Source: Anaerolinea thermolimosa
GTDB lineage: Bacteria > Chloroflexota > Anaerolineae > Anaerolineales > Anaerolineaceae
Direction: 5' to 3'
NCBI RefSeq assembly: GCF_001050195.2
Contig: NZ_DF967966.1
Location: 193,643 to 246,712 of the forward strand
DNA: 53,070 nt
In this document: positions 7,299 to 16,389 of the stretch, piece by piece
Position numbering within the stretch: the stretch's first letter is position 1
Layout of the letters: each line of letters starts with the position of its first letter
Translations under genes and position numbers: made by a program
Notes under the pieces: model-generated
Database searches by the model: none
The model's input: the letters and a program-made list of their open reading frames with translations, nothing else
What the model was told of the DNA's origin: nothing

Positions 7299-9118
7299 AC
7301 CAGATCACCGTCACCCTGCAACCGGTAGGACGGCGCATTGTCATCGAGCGCGGGGCAACCCTTCTGGAGGCGGCCCAGCGCGCCGGGGTAGAAATGGTGG
7401 CCTCGTGCGGCGGGATGGGGGTGTGTTCTACCTGCAAGGTGCGATTGATCCAGGGCAGGGTAACCCCGCCGGTGGAGACGGAGCTTGAGGAACTGGGGGA
7501 AGAATTAATCCGTGCGGGTTACCGCCTGGCCTGCCAGACAGAGCCTCTGGAAGATGTACGGGTGGAGATTCCCCCCGAGTCGCTGGTGGCGGGGCAGTCG
7601 TTACAGGTGGAAGGGCGCGAAGGCCGGGTAAACCTCGATCCGCCAGTGGTGGCCATCGACCTGCAACTGATGCCCCCCAGCCTGGATGATTTACGCTCAG
7701 ATCTGACGCGGGTGAACGCCGTTCTGCAGGAGAGGGGGCTGGGGCCGCTCGCCGCCGGGCCGCGGTTGCTGGGGGCGCTTTCACAACAACTGCGCCAGGA
7801 AAACTGGCAGGTGCGTCTGGCTGTGCGCCGCGAAGGGGAGGCTTCGGGGCTGGTCTCGGTGCTGCCGCGGGGAGCCCGCCTGGTGGGCCTGGCCATGGAT
7901 CTTGGTTCGACCAAGCTGGCGCTCTTTCTGGTTGACCTTGAAAGCGGTGCTTTGCTGGCCCAGACCGGGGTGATGAACCCGCAGATCAGCTTCGGCGAGG
8001 ACGTGGTCAGCCGCATTGCTTACGCCAACCGTGGGGAAGAACAGCGAAAACAGCTTCAGACGCGCCTGGTGGAGATCATCAACCAGACTCTGACCGAACT
8101 ATGCCAGCGCGAAGGACTCTGTGCCGACCAGATAGTGGATGTGGTGGCCGTGGGCAACACGGCCATGCACCATCTGTTTGCCGGGTTGCCGGTGGCTCCG
8201 CTGGGACATGCCCCTTATACCCCGGTAGTGAGTGAGCCGATGAACTTTCCGGCGGCAGAGATTGGCCTGCAGGTGGCGCCCGGGGCACAGATTTACCTGC
8301 CGCCAAACATTGCCGGTTATGTGGGGGCCGATCATGTGGCGGCGTTGATCGCCACGCGGTCTTATCTGGCGGCGGGGCGCACGGCTCTTCTGGTGGATAT
8401 CGGCACGAATACCGAGATCAGCCTGATCCACAGGGGGCAGATTTACGCCTGTTCCTGCGCTTCGGGGCCGGCATTTGAAGGAGCGCACATTCACGATGGT
8501 ATGCGCGCCGCGCCGGGGGCTATCGAGCGGGTGCACCTTGCGGAGGGGCAGGTGCGGGTGGTGACCATCGGGGGGCAGGCGCCGGTGGGCATCTGCGGGT
8601 CGGGCATCCTTAACGCGGTGGCCGAATTGCTGGATGCCGGAGTGATCGATGCGCGCGGGGTACTGCGAGCCGCTCACAGCCGGGTGCGCCCGGCTAACGG
8701 GAAGGCCGAATTTGTGCTGGCAGATACCACCGAAACGGCTCACGGGCGCGAGATTGTGGTGACGCGTAAAGATGTGAATGAAATTCAACTGGCCAAGGGC
8801 GCCATTCGCGCCGGGCTGGAGATTTTACTGAAAGAGGCAGGGATCCCGGCAGAGCAGGTGGAAGACTTCATCGTGGCGGGGGCGTTCGGCACCCATCTCG
8901 ACCTGGCAAGCGCCCTGCGGGTGGGGATGTTCCCAACCCTGCCGCTGGAGCGCTTTCATCAGGTGGGGAATGCAGCCGGGGTGGGCGCGCGCCAGATGCT
9001 GCTTTCACGCGGGTTGCGCCAGGAGGCGGCAGAGGTTGCCCGGGAAGTCACCTACATTGAGCTAACCACCCGGCCCGATTTCACCCCTACGTTTGTGGAG
9101 TGCATGTATTTTACATGA
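7295..9118 (+). CDS. Corrinoid activation protein, RACo type ([2Fe-2S] plus ASKHA ATPase domain)
   Basis: 607 residues from the ATG at 7295, which overlaps the previous stop (ATGA); a longer frame from 7202 runs inside the upstream gene and is unlikely. Residues 1-95 are a plant-type [2Fe-2S] ferredoxin domain with Cys38, Cys44, Cys47 and Cys80. After a linker region comes the large C-terminal ASKHA-like domain, with phosphate-binding patterns MDLGSTKLALF and LLVDIGTNTEISL and the motif CSCASGPAFEGAHI. RACo proteins reduce oxidised Co(II) corrinoid back to Co(I) at the expense of ATP. Its partners here are the neighbouring corrinoid protein and methyltransferase. It replaces the AdoMet-dependent reactivation domain of MetH. 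Confidence 0.9.
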   Translation: MNQITVTLQPVGRRIVIERGATLLEAAQRAGVEMVASCGGMGVCSTCKVRLIQGRVTPPVETELEELGEELIRAGYRLACQTEPLEDVRVEIPPESLVAGQSLQVEGREGRVNLDPPVVAIDLQLMPPSLDDLRSDLTRVNAVLQERGLGPLAAGPRLLGALSQQLRQENWQVRLAVRREGEASGLVSVLPRGARLVGLAMDLGSTKLALFLVDLESGALLAQTGVMNPQISFGEDVVSRIAYANRGEEQRKQLQTRLVEIINQTLTELCQREGLCADQIVDVVAVGNTAMHHLFAGLPVAPLGHAPYTPVVSEPMNFPAAEIGLQVAPGAQIYLPPNIAGYVGADHVAALIATRSYLAAGRTALLVDIGTNTEISLIHRGQIYACSCASGPAFEGAHIHDGMRAAPGAIERVHLAEGQVRVVTIGGQAPVGICGSGILNAVAELLDAGVIDARGVLRAAHSRVRPANGKAEFVLADTTETAHGREIVVTRKDVNEIQLAKGAIRAGLEILLKEAGIPAEQVEDFIVAGAFGTHLDLASALRVGMFPTLPLERFHQVGNAAGVGARQMLLSRGLRQEAAEVAREVTYIELTTRPDFTPTFVECMYFT

Positions 9119-9160
9119 TCGTTTAACCCCATTCATTTTGAGAGAGGAGATGAATCATTC

Positions 9161-9796
9161 ATGGACGAGAAGCTGAAAGCGATTTACCAATGTATTGTCG
9201 AAGGCGACAACAACGGTGTGCAGGAGCACGTCCGGGCGGCGCTGGAGAGTGGGATGGACGCGGGAACCATCCTCAATGAGGGGCTGATTGCCGGTATGGC
9301 CGAGGTGGGGCGCCTGTTTGAGGAAGGGGAGTATTTTGTGCCAGAAATGCTCATCTCGGCGCGCGCGATGAAGAGCGCCATGGCCATCCTCAAGCCGCAT
9401 CTCACCTCAGAGCAGGTGGGATTTGCCGGCCGGGTGGCGATTGGCACGGTGAAGGGCGACCTGCACGACATTGGCAAGAACCTGGTCGGCCTGATGCTGG
9501 AAGGGGCGGGCTTCCAGGTGATTGACCTGGGATCGGATGTGGCGCCTGAGAAGTTCGTCGAGGCGGCGAAGAACAACGATGTCGATATCGTGGCCATGTC
9601 GGCGTTGCTCACGACCACCATGGTCAACATGAAATCCACCATCGCCGCATTGGAGGAAGCCGGTGTGCGCGAAAAAGTAAAGGTGATGATTGGCGGCGCG
9701 CCGGTGACCGAGGCCTACGCCAGGCAGATTGGCGCCGATGGTTACGCTCCGGATGCCAGCCGGGCGGTGGCTCTGGCCAAGTCACTGCTTTCGTAA
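9161..9796 (+). CDS. Methyltransferase corrinoid (B12-binding) protein
   Basis: 211 residues, the size of MtaC/MtbC/MttC-type corrinoid proteins. Residues 1-85 are the helical cap; the Rossmann-like B12 domain follows. It has the base-off motif DLHDIG with Asp100, His102 and Gly105 (lower cobalt ligand His102), then SALL around 147-150 and GGAPV near the end. A GAGAGGAG ribosome binding site precedes the ATG. It shuttles the methyl group as methyl-Co(III) between an unknown donor enzyme and, by context, the homocysteine methyltransferase at 6411-7298. Cobalamin supply fits the riboswitch-controlled uptake operon at 22.7-26.0 kb. Confidence 0.92.
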   Translation: MDEKLKAIYQCIVEGDNNGVQEHVRAALESGMDAGTILNEGLIAGMAEVGRLFEEGEYFVPEMLISARAMKSAMAILKPHLTSEQVGFAGRVAIGTVKGDLHDIGKNLVGLMLEGAGFQVIDLGSDVAPEKFVEAAKNNDVDIVAMSALLTTTMVNMKSTIAALEEAGVREKVKVMIGGAPVTEAYARQIGADGYAPDASRAVALAKSLLS

Positions 9797-9820
9797 GTTT
9801 CTGTCGGAGGTTATGAAACC

Positions 9821-9849
9821 AACACCCCGGCTGATCCAGCCGGGGTGTT
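9821..9849. terminator. Strong hairpin after the corrinoid protein gene
   Basis: A perfect 12-base stem AACACCCCGGCT / AGCCGGGGTGTT with a five-base loop lies between the convergent corrinoid protein gene (ends 9796) and the ABC permease (ends 9909). There is no long T-tract on either side, so termination efficiency is uncertain, but position and stability suit a bidirectional terminator. Confidence 0.6.
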
Positions 9850-9908
9850 GATTCTGGTTCTCTGCTACCGGGGGAGGAGGGGGAGATACCTGCCGGAACC
9901 CCGCTGGC

Positions 9909-11123
9909 TTATTCGGTGCGCAGGGCTTCTACTGGCTGAAGGTTGGCCGCGCGGTTGGCGGGGTATATTCCGAAGAACAACCCCACTGCTGCCGAAAAAA
10001 CAGTGGCAAGGAGGATGGCGTCCAGATTGATGACAGGGATGAGTGCCGTGCCGCTGGAAACGGCCAGCTGACCGATGATTGTGACGATGCCCCATGACAG
10101 AAGGATGCCCATCGCTCCGCCTACCAGGCTGATGGCCGCAGACTCGATGAGAAACTGGGTCAGAATGTCGCGCCGACGCGCCCCCAGGGCTTTGCGCAGT
10201 CCAATTTCGCGGGTGCGCTCGGTGACGGACACGAGCATGATGTTCATGATCCCAATTCCCCCCACCAGGAGCGAAATGCCGCCCACGCCCCCCAGGAAAA
10301 GTGTGAGCACCCCGGTGATGGATTGAGCCGTGTTGAGAATGTCCTGCTGTTTGAGCAGGCTGAAGTCTTCCGAGCCAACCTGCCGGTGATGGCGGTCGAG
10401 GAGGAGGGCGGTGATGTCGTTCCCGGCCCGGGTTACCTGTTCTGAAGAGGCGACCTGGACGAGGATTTGATCCACCCGGTCATGGGGGGTGCGGTTGAGC
10501 AGGCGCGTCTGACCGGTGGTCAGGGGAATGATGACCTGATCATCCTGGTTGCCAAAGCCCGACCCCCCTTTACTTTCCAGGACGCCTATCACGCGGAAGG
10601 GCTGACTGCCGAGGCGAACCACCTGACCGGTGAGGTTTTCGGTGCGGCCAAAAAGCGTCTCGGCAACGGTGGGCCCCAGCACCACTACAGCCGAGCGGGC
10701 TTCTATCATCGCCGGGGTGATGAAGCTTCCTTCGGTGACATTGAGGCTGCGCAGAGAGGCATATTCCGGGGCTACTGCCATCACGGTCGTGCTTTTACTC
10801 TTCCCGGCAACACTGACCTGAACGCGCCCCTGCAACAGAGCCGAGACAGAAGCCACCGAAGGGACACTGGCCTTGATCGCCGCCGCGTCTTCAGCGGTCA
10901 GCGGTTTGGGGTTGGTGGCTTCGTTATTGGGTGAGATGAAGATCAGGTTGGTACCGATACTGTTGATGGAATTGTTGATGGAGGCCTGGGCACCGGCTCC
11001 GATGGCAAGCATGGAGATTACTGCCGCCACGCCGATGATAATGCCCAGCATGGTTAAACCGGAGCGTAATTTGTTACCGGCCAGGCTCTCCAGGGCTTCC
11101 AGAATCATCTGCAAGAAATTCAT
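9909..11123 (-). CDS. ABC transporter permease, MacB type
   Basis: 404 residues with the MacB topology: one N-terminal membrane segment ([20 protein letters not shown]), an extracytoplasmic MacB_PCD-type domain of about 220 residues, then three C-terminal segments of an FtsX-like domain, including [20 protein letters not shown], the usual family signature. The start overlaps the ATPase stop by four bases. With the ATPase and the membrane-fusion protein it forms a tripartite-like exporter. Such systems export peptides, lipids or drugs, or work as mechanotransmitters. In a bacterium without a classical outer-membrane TolC partner the adaptor would act at the cell surface. No substrate can be read from the sequence. 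Confidence 0.9.
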   Translation of the reverse strand: MNFLQMILEALESLAGNKLRSGLTMLGIIIGVAAVISMLAIGAGAQASINNSINSIGTNLIFISPNNEATNPKPLTAEDAAAIKASVPSVASVSALLQGRVQVSVAGKSKSTTVMAVAPEYASLRSLNVTEGSFITPAMIEARSAVVVLGPTVAETLFGRTENLTGQVVRLGSQPFRVIGVLESKGGSGFGNQDDQVIIPLTTGQTRLLNRTPHDRVDQILVQVASSEQVTRAGNDITALLLDRHHRQVGSEDFSLLKQQDILNTAQSITGVLTLFLGGVGGISLLVGGIGIMNIMLVSVTERTREIGLRKALGARRRDILTQFLIESAAISLVGGAMGILLSWGIVTIIGQLAVSSGTALIPVINLDAILLATVFSAAVGLFFGIYPANRAANLQPVEALRTE

Positions 11124-11803
11124 GCGGCCTCCTCAATCAAACCATCCCGGAGATGGATGACCCGTTGAGTCTGCGCGGCAATGGTCGGGTCGTGGGTGAC
11201 GATGATGACGGTGGTGCCGCGTTCCCGGTTAAGGGTAAGGAGTAGCTCCATGATCTCGCGCCCGGCTTTAGAGTCCAGGTTGCCGGTGGGCTCATCGGCC
11301 AGCAGGATGGCAGGATCATTAACCAGTGCCCTCGCTATGGCCACGCGCTGCTGTTGCCCGCCCGATAGTTCAGTGGGACGATGATTCAGCCGTTCGCCCA
11401 GGCCGACGGCCTCCAACGCCTGACGGGCACGTGTGTCCCGTCCTTTGACGACACCGGCATAACGCAGCGGCAGGCCGGTGTTGGCCAGCGCTGTGAGGCG
11501 AGGGAGCAGGTTGAAGCTCTGAAAGACAAAGCCTACCTTGCGGTTGCGGATCTGGGCCAGCTGGTCATCGCGCAGGTTTGCCACCGGAACCCCATCCAGA
11601 ATGTATTCGCCGCTGGTGGGAGAGTCGAGACAGCCAAGGATGTTCATCAGCGTGGATTTTCCTGACCCGGATGGCCCCATGATGGAAAGGATCTCACCGC
11701 GCTGGATTTCAAAGGAGATGTCTTGCAGGGCCTGGACTTCGATCATTCCCATGCGGTAAACCTTGCGCAGGTGTTTAACGCGGATCACTGGGTCATCGCT
11801 CAT
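11120..11803 (-). CDS. ABC transporter ATP-binding protein, MacB/LolD type
   Basis: 227 residues. Walker A is GPSGSGKST, the signature is [15 protein letters not shown] and Walker B is [13 protein letters not shown], the form typical of the MacB/LolD/FtsE group. The Q-loop region reads [16 protein letters not shown]. It is coupled by ATGA overlaps to the adaptor gene upstream and the permease gene downstream. It powers the MacB-type permease encoded next to it. Confidence 0.95.
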   Translation of the reverse strand: MSDDPVIRVKHLRKVYRMGMIEVQALQDISFEIQRGEILSIMGPSGSGKSTLMNILGCLDSPTSGEYILDGVPVANLRDDQLAQIRNRKVGFVFQSFNLLPRLTALANTGLPLRYAGVVKGRDTRARQALEAVGLGERLNHRPTELSGGQQQRVAIARALVNDPAILLADEPTGNLDSKAGREIMELLLTLNRERGTTVIIVTHDPTIAAQTQRVIHLRDGLIEEAA

Positions 11804-13287
11804 GGCTGGTTTCCTCCACTGGAGGGTTGTGGTGAACTATTTCCCCGCGTTCCCCCGCCGAAAATACCGCGGAACCCGGTGTTGGACGGAGTGGATGGCG
11901 TGGCAGAGGGTGGGTTGGTGATCACCAGCTCTCCTTCTTGAAGACCTTTAAGAATGACGGTGTTGTTTTCATCCGAATCGCCGATCTGCACGGTCACAGC
12001 GCGTACCCCTCCCGACTGACCGGGGACGAAAACAAGGTGCTTGTTGTTTTCGGTGCGCACAGCACGGTTGGGGACAAGTAAAACCCCTTCCTGAGTGGAA
12101 ACCACAACGCTCGCAGAGGCCGTCATTCCGGGGCGTACACGGGGGTCGGGTTGATCCAGTTTGAGGGTGGCGTTGAAATACACCACACCGTTGCTGGAAG
12201 TTCCCACCTGCCCCACATCAACCACATGGGCGGTAAACTGTGCACTGGGGGTAGCATCGAGGGTTACCGTGGCGCTTTGCCCCACCTGGATCTTGTTAAT
12301 GTCAACCTCAGTGACCTGTAAATCGACGTAGAGCGTGGAAAGGTCATCTATCCGCATCGCTACCTGGTTGGGGGAGACAATGTCGCCCGGCAGGACGGAA
12401 AGATCGGTGACCGTGCCATCAAACGGGGCCACGATTCGCGATTGATTGACCGCCGCCTGGGCCATGGTGACGCGATTTTCGGCGATTTTCAGATCTTCAG
12501 GGGTAGGGCCATTTTTGAGCTTCTCATACTGGCGCTGGGCATCGGCCAGGCTGGTCTCTGCCAGGCGCACACGGGCGTCGGCCTGGGCGATTTCAACCGG
12601 GTCTGGCCCGCTCACCAGCCAGTTGTAGTTGGCCTGATTGCGATCTCGCTTCTGTTTGGCGTTGGCCAGCGCCGAAAGTGCCTGCGCCCTGAGCTGATCG
12701 GTCTCGGGGCGGTTTTTCACCTGGTCGTAAAAGCTCTGGGCATCGTCCACTTCTTTCTGGGCGAGCACCAGGTTGGCATAAGCCGCGTCGATGGTATCCT
12801 GCGAAGCGCGTTTATAGCTCAGGCTTTCGCGGGCAGTTCTGGCATCATCCAGTTCCTTTTGTGCGGCGGCCAGTTTACTCTGAGCCTCGGCTGCAGCGGT
12901 GGCGGCGTTATCGTACAAATCTTGCAGGGCTTGTTGGGCATTGATGAGGTCGGTCTGGGCCTGGATCAGATTCTGCGATAAAGAAGTGGCATCGAGTTCA
13001 GCCAGGACGGTCTCGGCTTTCACCGTCTCTCCGGCGTTCACGTTTACCTGTCCCACTTTGCCCGATGCCTGCCAGGTTAATACCGCCGATTGCCTGGCGC
13101 GCACGGTGCCGCTGGCAAGCACAACCACCTGAAGCGAACCGCGTTGAACGGGCACGGTCTGGTAGGTTTGTGCACTCTGGGCACTTGCCCGGGCGCTGGC
13201 GGTGCTGTTGCGCAGCACAGTGGAAACCACCAGCCCCACGACAACGATTGCGGCGATGATCCCGAACCATCGAAGGAAACGTTTCAT
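11800..13287 (-). CDS. Periplasmic-adaptor/membrane-fusion protein (HlyD/MacA family)
   Basis: 495 residues. It has an N-terminal membrane anchor (about 8-26), then a lipoyl-like half ([20 protein letters not shown]), a long predicted coiled coil of about residues 95-250 rich in A/Q/L/E heptads, the second lipoyl half with [18 protein letters not shown], and beta-barrel and membrane-proximal domains. The C-terminal tail is low-complexity Gly/Ser/Pro. A GGAG lies just before the ATG. It is the first gene of the exporter operon and lies divergently from a histidine kinase/response regulator pair that may control it. Confidence 0.92.
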   Translation of the reverse strand: MKRFLRWFGIIAAIVVVGLVVSTVLRNSTASARASAQSAQTYQTVPVQRGSLQVVVLASGTVRARQSAVLTWQASGKVGQVNVNAGETVKAETVLAELDATSLSQNLIQAQTDLINAQQALQDLYDNAATAAAEAQSKLAAAQKELDDARTARESLSYKRASQDTIDAAYANLVLAQKEVDDAQSFYDQVKNRPETDQLRAQALSALANAKQKRDRNQANYNWLVSGPDPVEIAQADARVRLAETSLADAQRQYEKLKNGPTPEDLKIAENRVTMAQAAVNQSRIVAPFDGTVTDLSVLPGDIVSPNQVAMRIDDLSTLYVDLQVTEVDINKIQVGQSATVTLDATPSAQFTAHVVDVGQVGTSSNGVVYFNATLKLDQPDPRVRPGMTASASVVVSTQEGVLLVPNRAVRTENNKHLVFVPGQSGGVRAVTVQIGDSDENNTVILKGLQEGELVITNPPSATPSTPSNTGFRGIFGGGTRGNSSPQPSSGGNQP

Positions 13288-13441
13288 AGCTCAACTCCAG
13301 TACAGAAAATGAACCGGTGTACGGTCAGATAGCCTGAGTGTATCTGGCAGGGTTGAGGGCGGGCAGTCTTGCCAGTCATATCAGGTGGTGATGGCGATCA
13401 TATCTTTTCGTGATGGGGGTCATCCGGCTGCCAGATTCGAC

Positions 13442-13451
13442 ATGCTACAAT
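13442..13451 (+). promoter_or_regulatory. Extended -10 promoter of the histidine kinase operon
   Basis: ATGCTACAAT contains a TGn extended -10 with TACAAT at 13446-13451. The ATG of the kinase is at 13459, so transcription would begin on or next to the start codon (leaderless). The identical 10-mer recurs at 31979-31988. Confidence 0.5.
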
Positions 13452-13458
13452 AAGGTGT

Positions 13459-14748
13459 ATGCAGTCAAAATATCCGGGTCGTGAGGTCATCACGATATTT
13501 CGCGTGTTTATTGGAATTCGCCTGCTGGTGGCGTTGAATTCGGCGGCCCTGATCTATCTGCGCCCGGGGACTCGTTTTCAGCTTTTCGAAACATCTGCTC
13601 TGGTGGCCATCGGAGAGACGCTTCTCCTGCTGGTTTACCTTTCCCTGCCCTGGCTGCAGCAAAGGATGCAGGCATGGTATCTGCCCGTTGCCCTGGCGGG
13701 GGCAACCCTTGGCCCGCTGGTGGAAAATATGCTTCTCCTGCGAGAGTTGATCCAGATGGCCACTCTGGCACCGGCTTCTCAACCATTGTTTACGGTTGAG
13801 TTTGGCCGGCAGCTCTTTCTGGCGGGGCAATTTCAACTTTCCATTCTGCTCCTGGTGCCGCTCATCCTGGTGAGCTGGCTCTACTCTTTCCGGGTAACGG
13901 TGCTCTATGTGCTGGCCTCTGCGCTTTTTGATACAGCCATCCCGCTCCTTTTTTCGGGAGGGAACGATTTCAACCTGTTCCGCTTTACAGGTGAAGGGGC
14001 GCTGCGTTCGCTGATCTTTTTATTCATGGGGTATCTGATTAACCGCTTAGTTACGGCGCAGAAGCGGCAAAATGAAGAGCTGGCTGAAGCCAACCGTCGC
14101 CTGGCCGATTACGCAACCACCCTGGAGCAACTGGCCATCAGCCATGAACGCAACCGGCTTGCGCGTGAATTTCATGATACGCTTGCCCACACGCTCAGCG
14201 CGCTGGCCGTTCAGCTGGAAGCCGTGGAAGCCTTACAGCAGACCCAGCCGGAGAAGGCCAGAGCCATGCTCCATCAGTCGCTGGATATGACGCGCAACGG
14301 GTTAAACGAGACACGCCGGGCGATCCAGGCTCTGCGCGCTGCCCCCCTTGAAGACCTGGGCCTGCGCGGGGCAGTGGAGGCGCTGGCCCGAAGCCATGCT
14401 GAGCGGTTTAACTGGCAACTTCATCTGGAACTGCCGGAAGAACTGGGGGGCCTTTCTCATGAAATAGAGCATTCCCTTTATCGCATCATCGAAGAAGCCC
14501 TGAGAAATGTGGGTCAACATGCCGGGGCCAGGCGAGTGGATCTGTCGCTTAAACGAGAGGGCGCACGGCTGGAATTAATCCTTCAGGATGATGGGCGCGG
14601 GTTTGAGGATCATCCGGGAGCCTCGGATGGCCGCTTTGGGCTGATGGGGATGCGTGAACGAGCGGCAGGCATGGGCGCCACCCTGCAAATCATCAGCGCA
14701 CCTGGCCGGGGTACGCGGTTGGAACTGGCGCTGGAGGTGAAGAAGTGA
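13459..14748 (+). CDS. Sensor histidine kinase, NarL/LiaS class (HisKA_3)
   Basis: 429 residues. The first 200 or so hold about six hydrophobic membrane segments with little extracytoplasmic loop, followed by a short coiled coil. The dimerisation and phosphoacceptor motif is LAREFHDTLAHTLSAL with His239. The HATPase domain shows ILQDDGRGFEDH and GLMGMRERAAGMGA, typical of this class. Its stop overlaps the GTG of the response regulator (GTGA). The sensor has no recognisable ligand domain, so it may sense membrane state, as LiaS or BceS-like kinases do. It lies divergently from a MacAB-like exporter, a common pairing for envelope-stress systems; control of that exporter is inferred. Confidence 0.92.
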   Translation: MQSKYPGREVITIFRVFIGIRLLVALNSAALIYLRPGTRFQLFETSALVAIGETLLLLVYLSLPWLQQRMQAWYLPVALAGATLGPLVENMLLLRELIQMATLAPASQPLFTVEFGRQLFLAGQFQLSILLLVPLILVSWLYSFRVTVLYVLASALFDTAIPLLFSGGNDFNLFRFTGEGALRSLIFLFMGYLINRLVTAQKRQNEELAEANRRLADYATTLEQLAISHERNRLAREFHDTLAHTLSALAVQLEAVEALQQTQPEKARAMLHQSLDMTRNGLNETRRAIQALRAAPLEDLGLRGAVEALARSHAERFNWQLHLELPEELGGLSHEIEHSLYRIIEEALRNVGQHAGARRVDLSLKREGARLELILQDDGRGFEDHPGASDGRFGLMGMRERAAGMGATLQIISAPGRGTRLELALEVKK

Positions 14749-15401
14749 TCCGTGTGTTGATTGTGGATGACCAGGTCGTGGTCTGTGAGGGGCTTCAGGC
14801 GATCCTCAGCACGGTGGCAGATATAGAAGTGGTGGGCGTGGCCAACCAGGGAGAAGAAGCGGTGGCGATGGTAGAGCAGTGGCACCCCGATGTGGTGCTG
14901 ATGGATTTAAAGATGCCGGTGATGAATGGCATTCAGGCCACCCGCGAGATTCGCTCACGGTGGCCGGAAGTCCGGGTGCTGGTGCTGACCACGTATGATT
15001 TTGACGAATGGGTTTTCGATGCCATTCGGAATGGCGCGGCCGGATACCTGCTCAAAGATACCCCGCGTGACCAGCTGATCGCTGCCATTCGTGGAACAGC
15101 TGCCGGAAAGGCCTATATTGATCCGGCGGTGGCGGGCAAATTGCTGGAATCAGTCGGGCAGGCACGCCCGCCTTCACCAGATCCCTCTCTGGTGCGATTG
15201 TTCAGCGAACGAGAGCTGGCCGTGTTACGTTTGCTGGCTATCGGCCGCACCAATGCCGAAATTGCCAGCCAGCTTTTTCTGTCGGAGGGTACAGTGCGGA
15301 ATTATGTAAGTTCTATTTTTACCAAACTGGGCGTATCGGAGCGCACACAGGCCGCCGTCATTGCCCTGCGAAGCGGGCTGGCAGACCTCAACGCCTCCTA
15401 G
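14745..15401 (+). CDS. Response regulator, NarL/LuxR family
   Basis: 218 residues. The receiver domain has phospho-acceptor Asp54 in VVLMDLKMPVMNG and the conserved Lys in YLLKDTPRDQL. The C-terminal LuxR-type helix-turn-helix (about 150-210) reads FSERELAVLRLLAIGRTNAE followed by LSEGTVRNYVSSIFTKLG. The start is a GTG overlapping the kinase stop. It is the cognate partner of the upstream kinase and probably regulates the adjacent exporter operon, its own operon, or both. Confidence 0.95.
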   Translation: MIRVLIVDDQVVVCEGLQAILSTVADIEVVGVANQGEEAVAMVEQWHPDVVLMDLKMPVMNGIQATREIRSRWPEVRVLVLTTYDFDEWVFDAIRNGAAGYLLKDTPRDQLIAAIRGTAAGKAYIDPAVAGKLLESVGQARPPSPDPSLVRLFSERELAVLRLLAIGRTNAEIASQLFLSEGTVRNYVSSIFTKLGVSERTQAAVIALRSGLADLNAS

Positions 15402-15464
15402 CCTGGTCTCCCAGTGGAGGGTATGCCGGGAATATTCTTCTCAGGCTTCTCCGAAGGTGATCAC

Positions 15465-15650
15465 CTATTTGGGATTTTCAACAGGCTGGCTCTGAGCCTC
15501 GGTTTCGACCGGCTCTTCACCGTGCAGACCCTCGCGAAAGGCGCGGATGCCGTTCCCCAGTTCCTGTCCAATTTTACTGATGCGCCCTACCCCAAAGAGC
15601 AGGATGATCAGCACCAGGATGATGAGTAATTCGGGCATTCCCAATTCCAT
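15465..15650 (-). CDS. tatA: Twin-arginine translocase subunit TatA/TatE
   Basis: 61 residues. A single N-terminal membrane helix (about residues 7-20) is followed by the FG hinge (FGVGRISKIGQELG) and an amphipathic helix, then an acidic, proline-containing tail. This is the standard TatA layout. GGAGG stands just upstream of the ATG. TatA oligomers form the passage for folded proteins in the cytoplasmic membrane. No tatC or tatB lies nearby, so it is an isolated tatA in this window. Confidence 0.93.
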   Translation of the reverse strand: MELGMPELLIILVLIILLFGVGRISKIGQELGNGIRAFREGLHGEEPVETEAQSQPVENPK

Positions 15651-15759
15651 GGATTCCTCCAGAAGGTGAGATGGCGCCCCATGTCGCTTGCTGATAGGGA
15701 CAGGCCCATCCTGCGTTTCGCTGTGCGATGAAGGTTCAGGATGGAACGATGCCTATTTT

Positions 15760-15798
15760 AATCCTGAAGGATTTGTTTGATCCTTAAGAAGACCTTAA
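15760..15798. promoter_or_regulatory. Inverted and direct repeats upstream of the MarR gene (candidate operator)
   Basis: AATCCTGAAGGATT (15760-15773) has 6-base inverted arms, and TTAAG-N5-CTTAA follows at 15784-15798. The words ATCCTT and CCTTAA recur several times between 15760 and 15842, ending next to the -35 box. MarR proteins usually bind such palindromes by their own promoter, so these are candidate operators. Confidence 0.3.
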
Positions 15799-15836
15799 TC
15801 CTGGATGAGACTTTGGGAAGAAGGACTATTCGATCC

Positions 15837-15864
15837 TTGACAGCCCGTGCGGCGGCTTTATAAT
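15837..15864 (+). promoter_or_regulatory. Consensus sigma-70-type promoter for marR and the ABC exporter genes
   Basis: TTGACA (15837-15842), 16 bases, TATAAT (15859-15864). Both boxes are perfect. Transcription would start near 15871, which sets the MarR start at the ATG 15898 and excludes the upstream GTG at 15847. Confidence 0.8.
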
Positions 15865-15897
15865 TACGCGATCTTAATCATAAAGAGAACTAACCTA

Positions 15898-16347
15898 ATG
15901 TCACCTCCTTTATCTCAAATATCTCAAACCCTCAATGCGTGGATCCATCTCGTGATGAAGCATTCCATGCATAATCTGATGCGTTTTGCCAGGAAGCATG
16001 GTTTTTCGCTTGCCCAGCTCAATATGTTGATTCGCCTGCATTACCGGGGTGACTGCGGCGTTTCTGACCTTGGAGAAGAGGCCGGGGTCACCAGTGCGGC
16101 CGTCAGCCAGTTGCTGGAAAAGCTGGTTCAACAGGGGCTGGTGCTCCGCACTGAAGATCCGCAGGATCGGCGCCACAAAGTGATCATGCTTACCGATGCC
16201 GGGCGGCAGGTGGTGCACGAAGCCCTCATCGAGCGCCAGAGCTGGCTCATCCAGCTGGCGGGTTTGCTCACTCCTGAAGAACAGGAGCAGGTAGATGCTG
16301 CCCTTCAGTTGTTGATCGACCGGGCAGCCCTGCTCGAAAAATCTTGA
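15898..16347 (+). CDS. MarR-family transcriptional regulator
   Basis: 149 residues from the ATG at 15898, a normal MarR length. The winged helix-turn-helix reads VSDLGEEAGVTSAAVSQLLE, followed by the wing VLRTEDPQDRRHKVIMLTDAGR, the most conserved part of the family (D-x-R-D/R motif). Helices at both ends would form the dimer interface. It stands 42 bases before a pair of ABC exporter genes and shares a strong promoter with them. By analogy with lmrA/lmrCD-type loci it probably represses these genes and is released by the compounds they export. Confidence 0.92.
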   Translation: MSPPLSQISQTLNAWIHLVMKHSMHNLMRFARKHGFSLAQLNMLIRLHYRGDCGVSDLGEEAGVTSAAVSQLLEKLVQQGLVLRTEDPQDRRHKVIMLTDAGRQVVHEALIERQSWLIQLAGLLTPEEQEQVDAALQLLIDRAALLEKS

Positions 16348-16389
16348 TCCTGTCAGGAAGAAGCGTTTTTACCCATTGAGGATACTCTT

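Noticed and set aside
15847-15897. GTG start for the MarR gene
   Set aside because: It lies between the -35 and -10 boxes of a consensus promoter, so it would not be transcribed.
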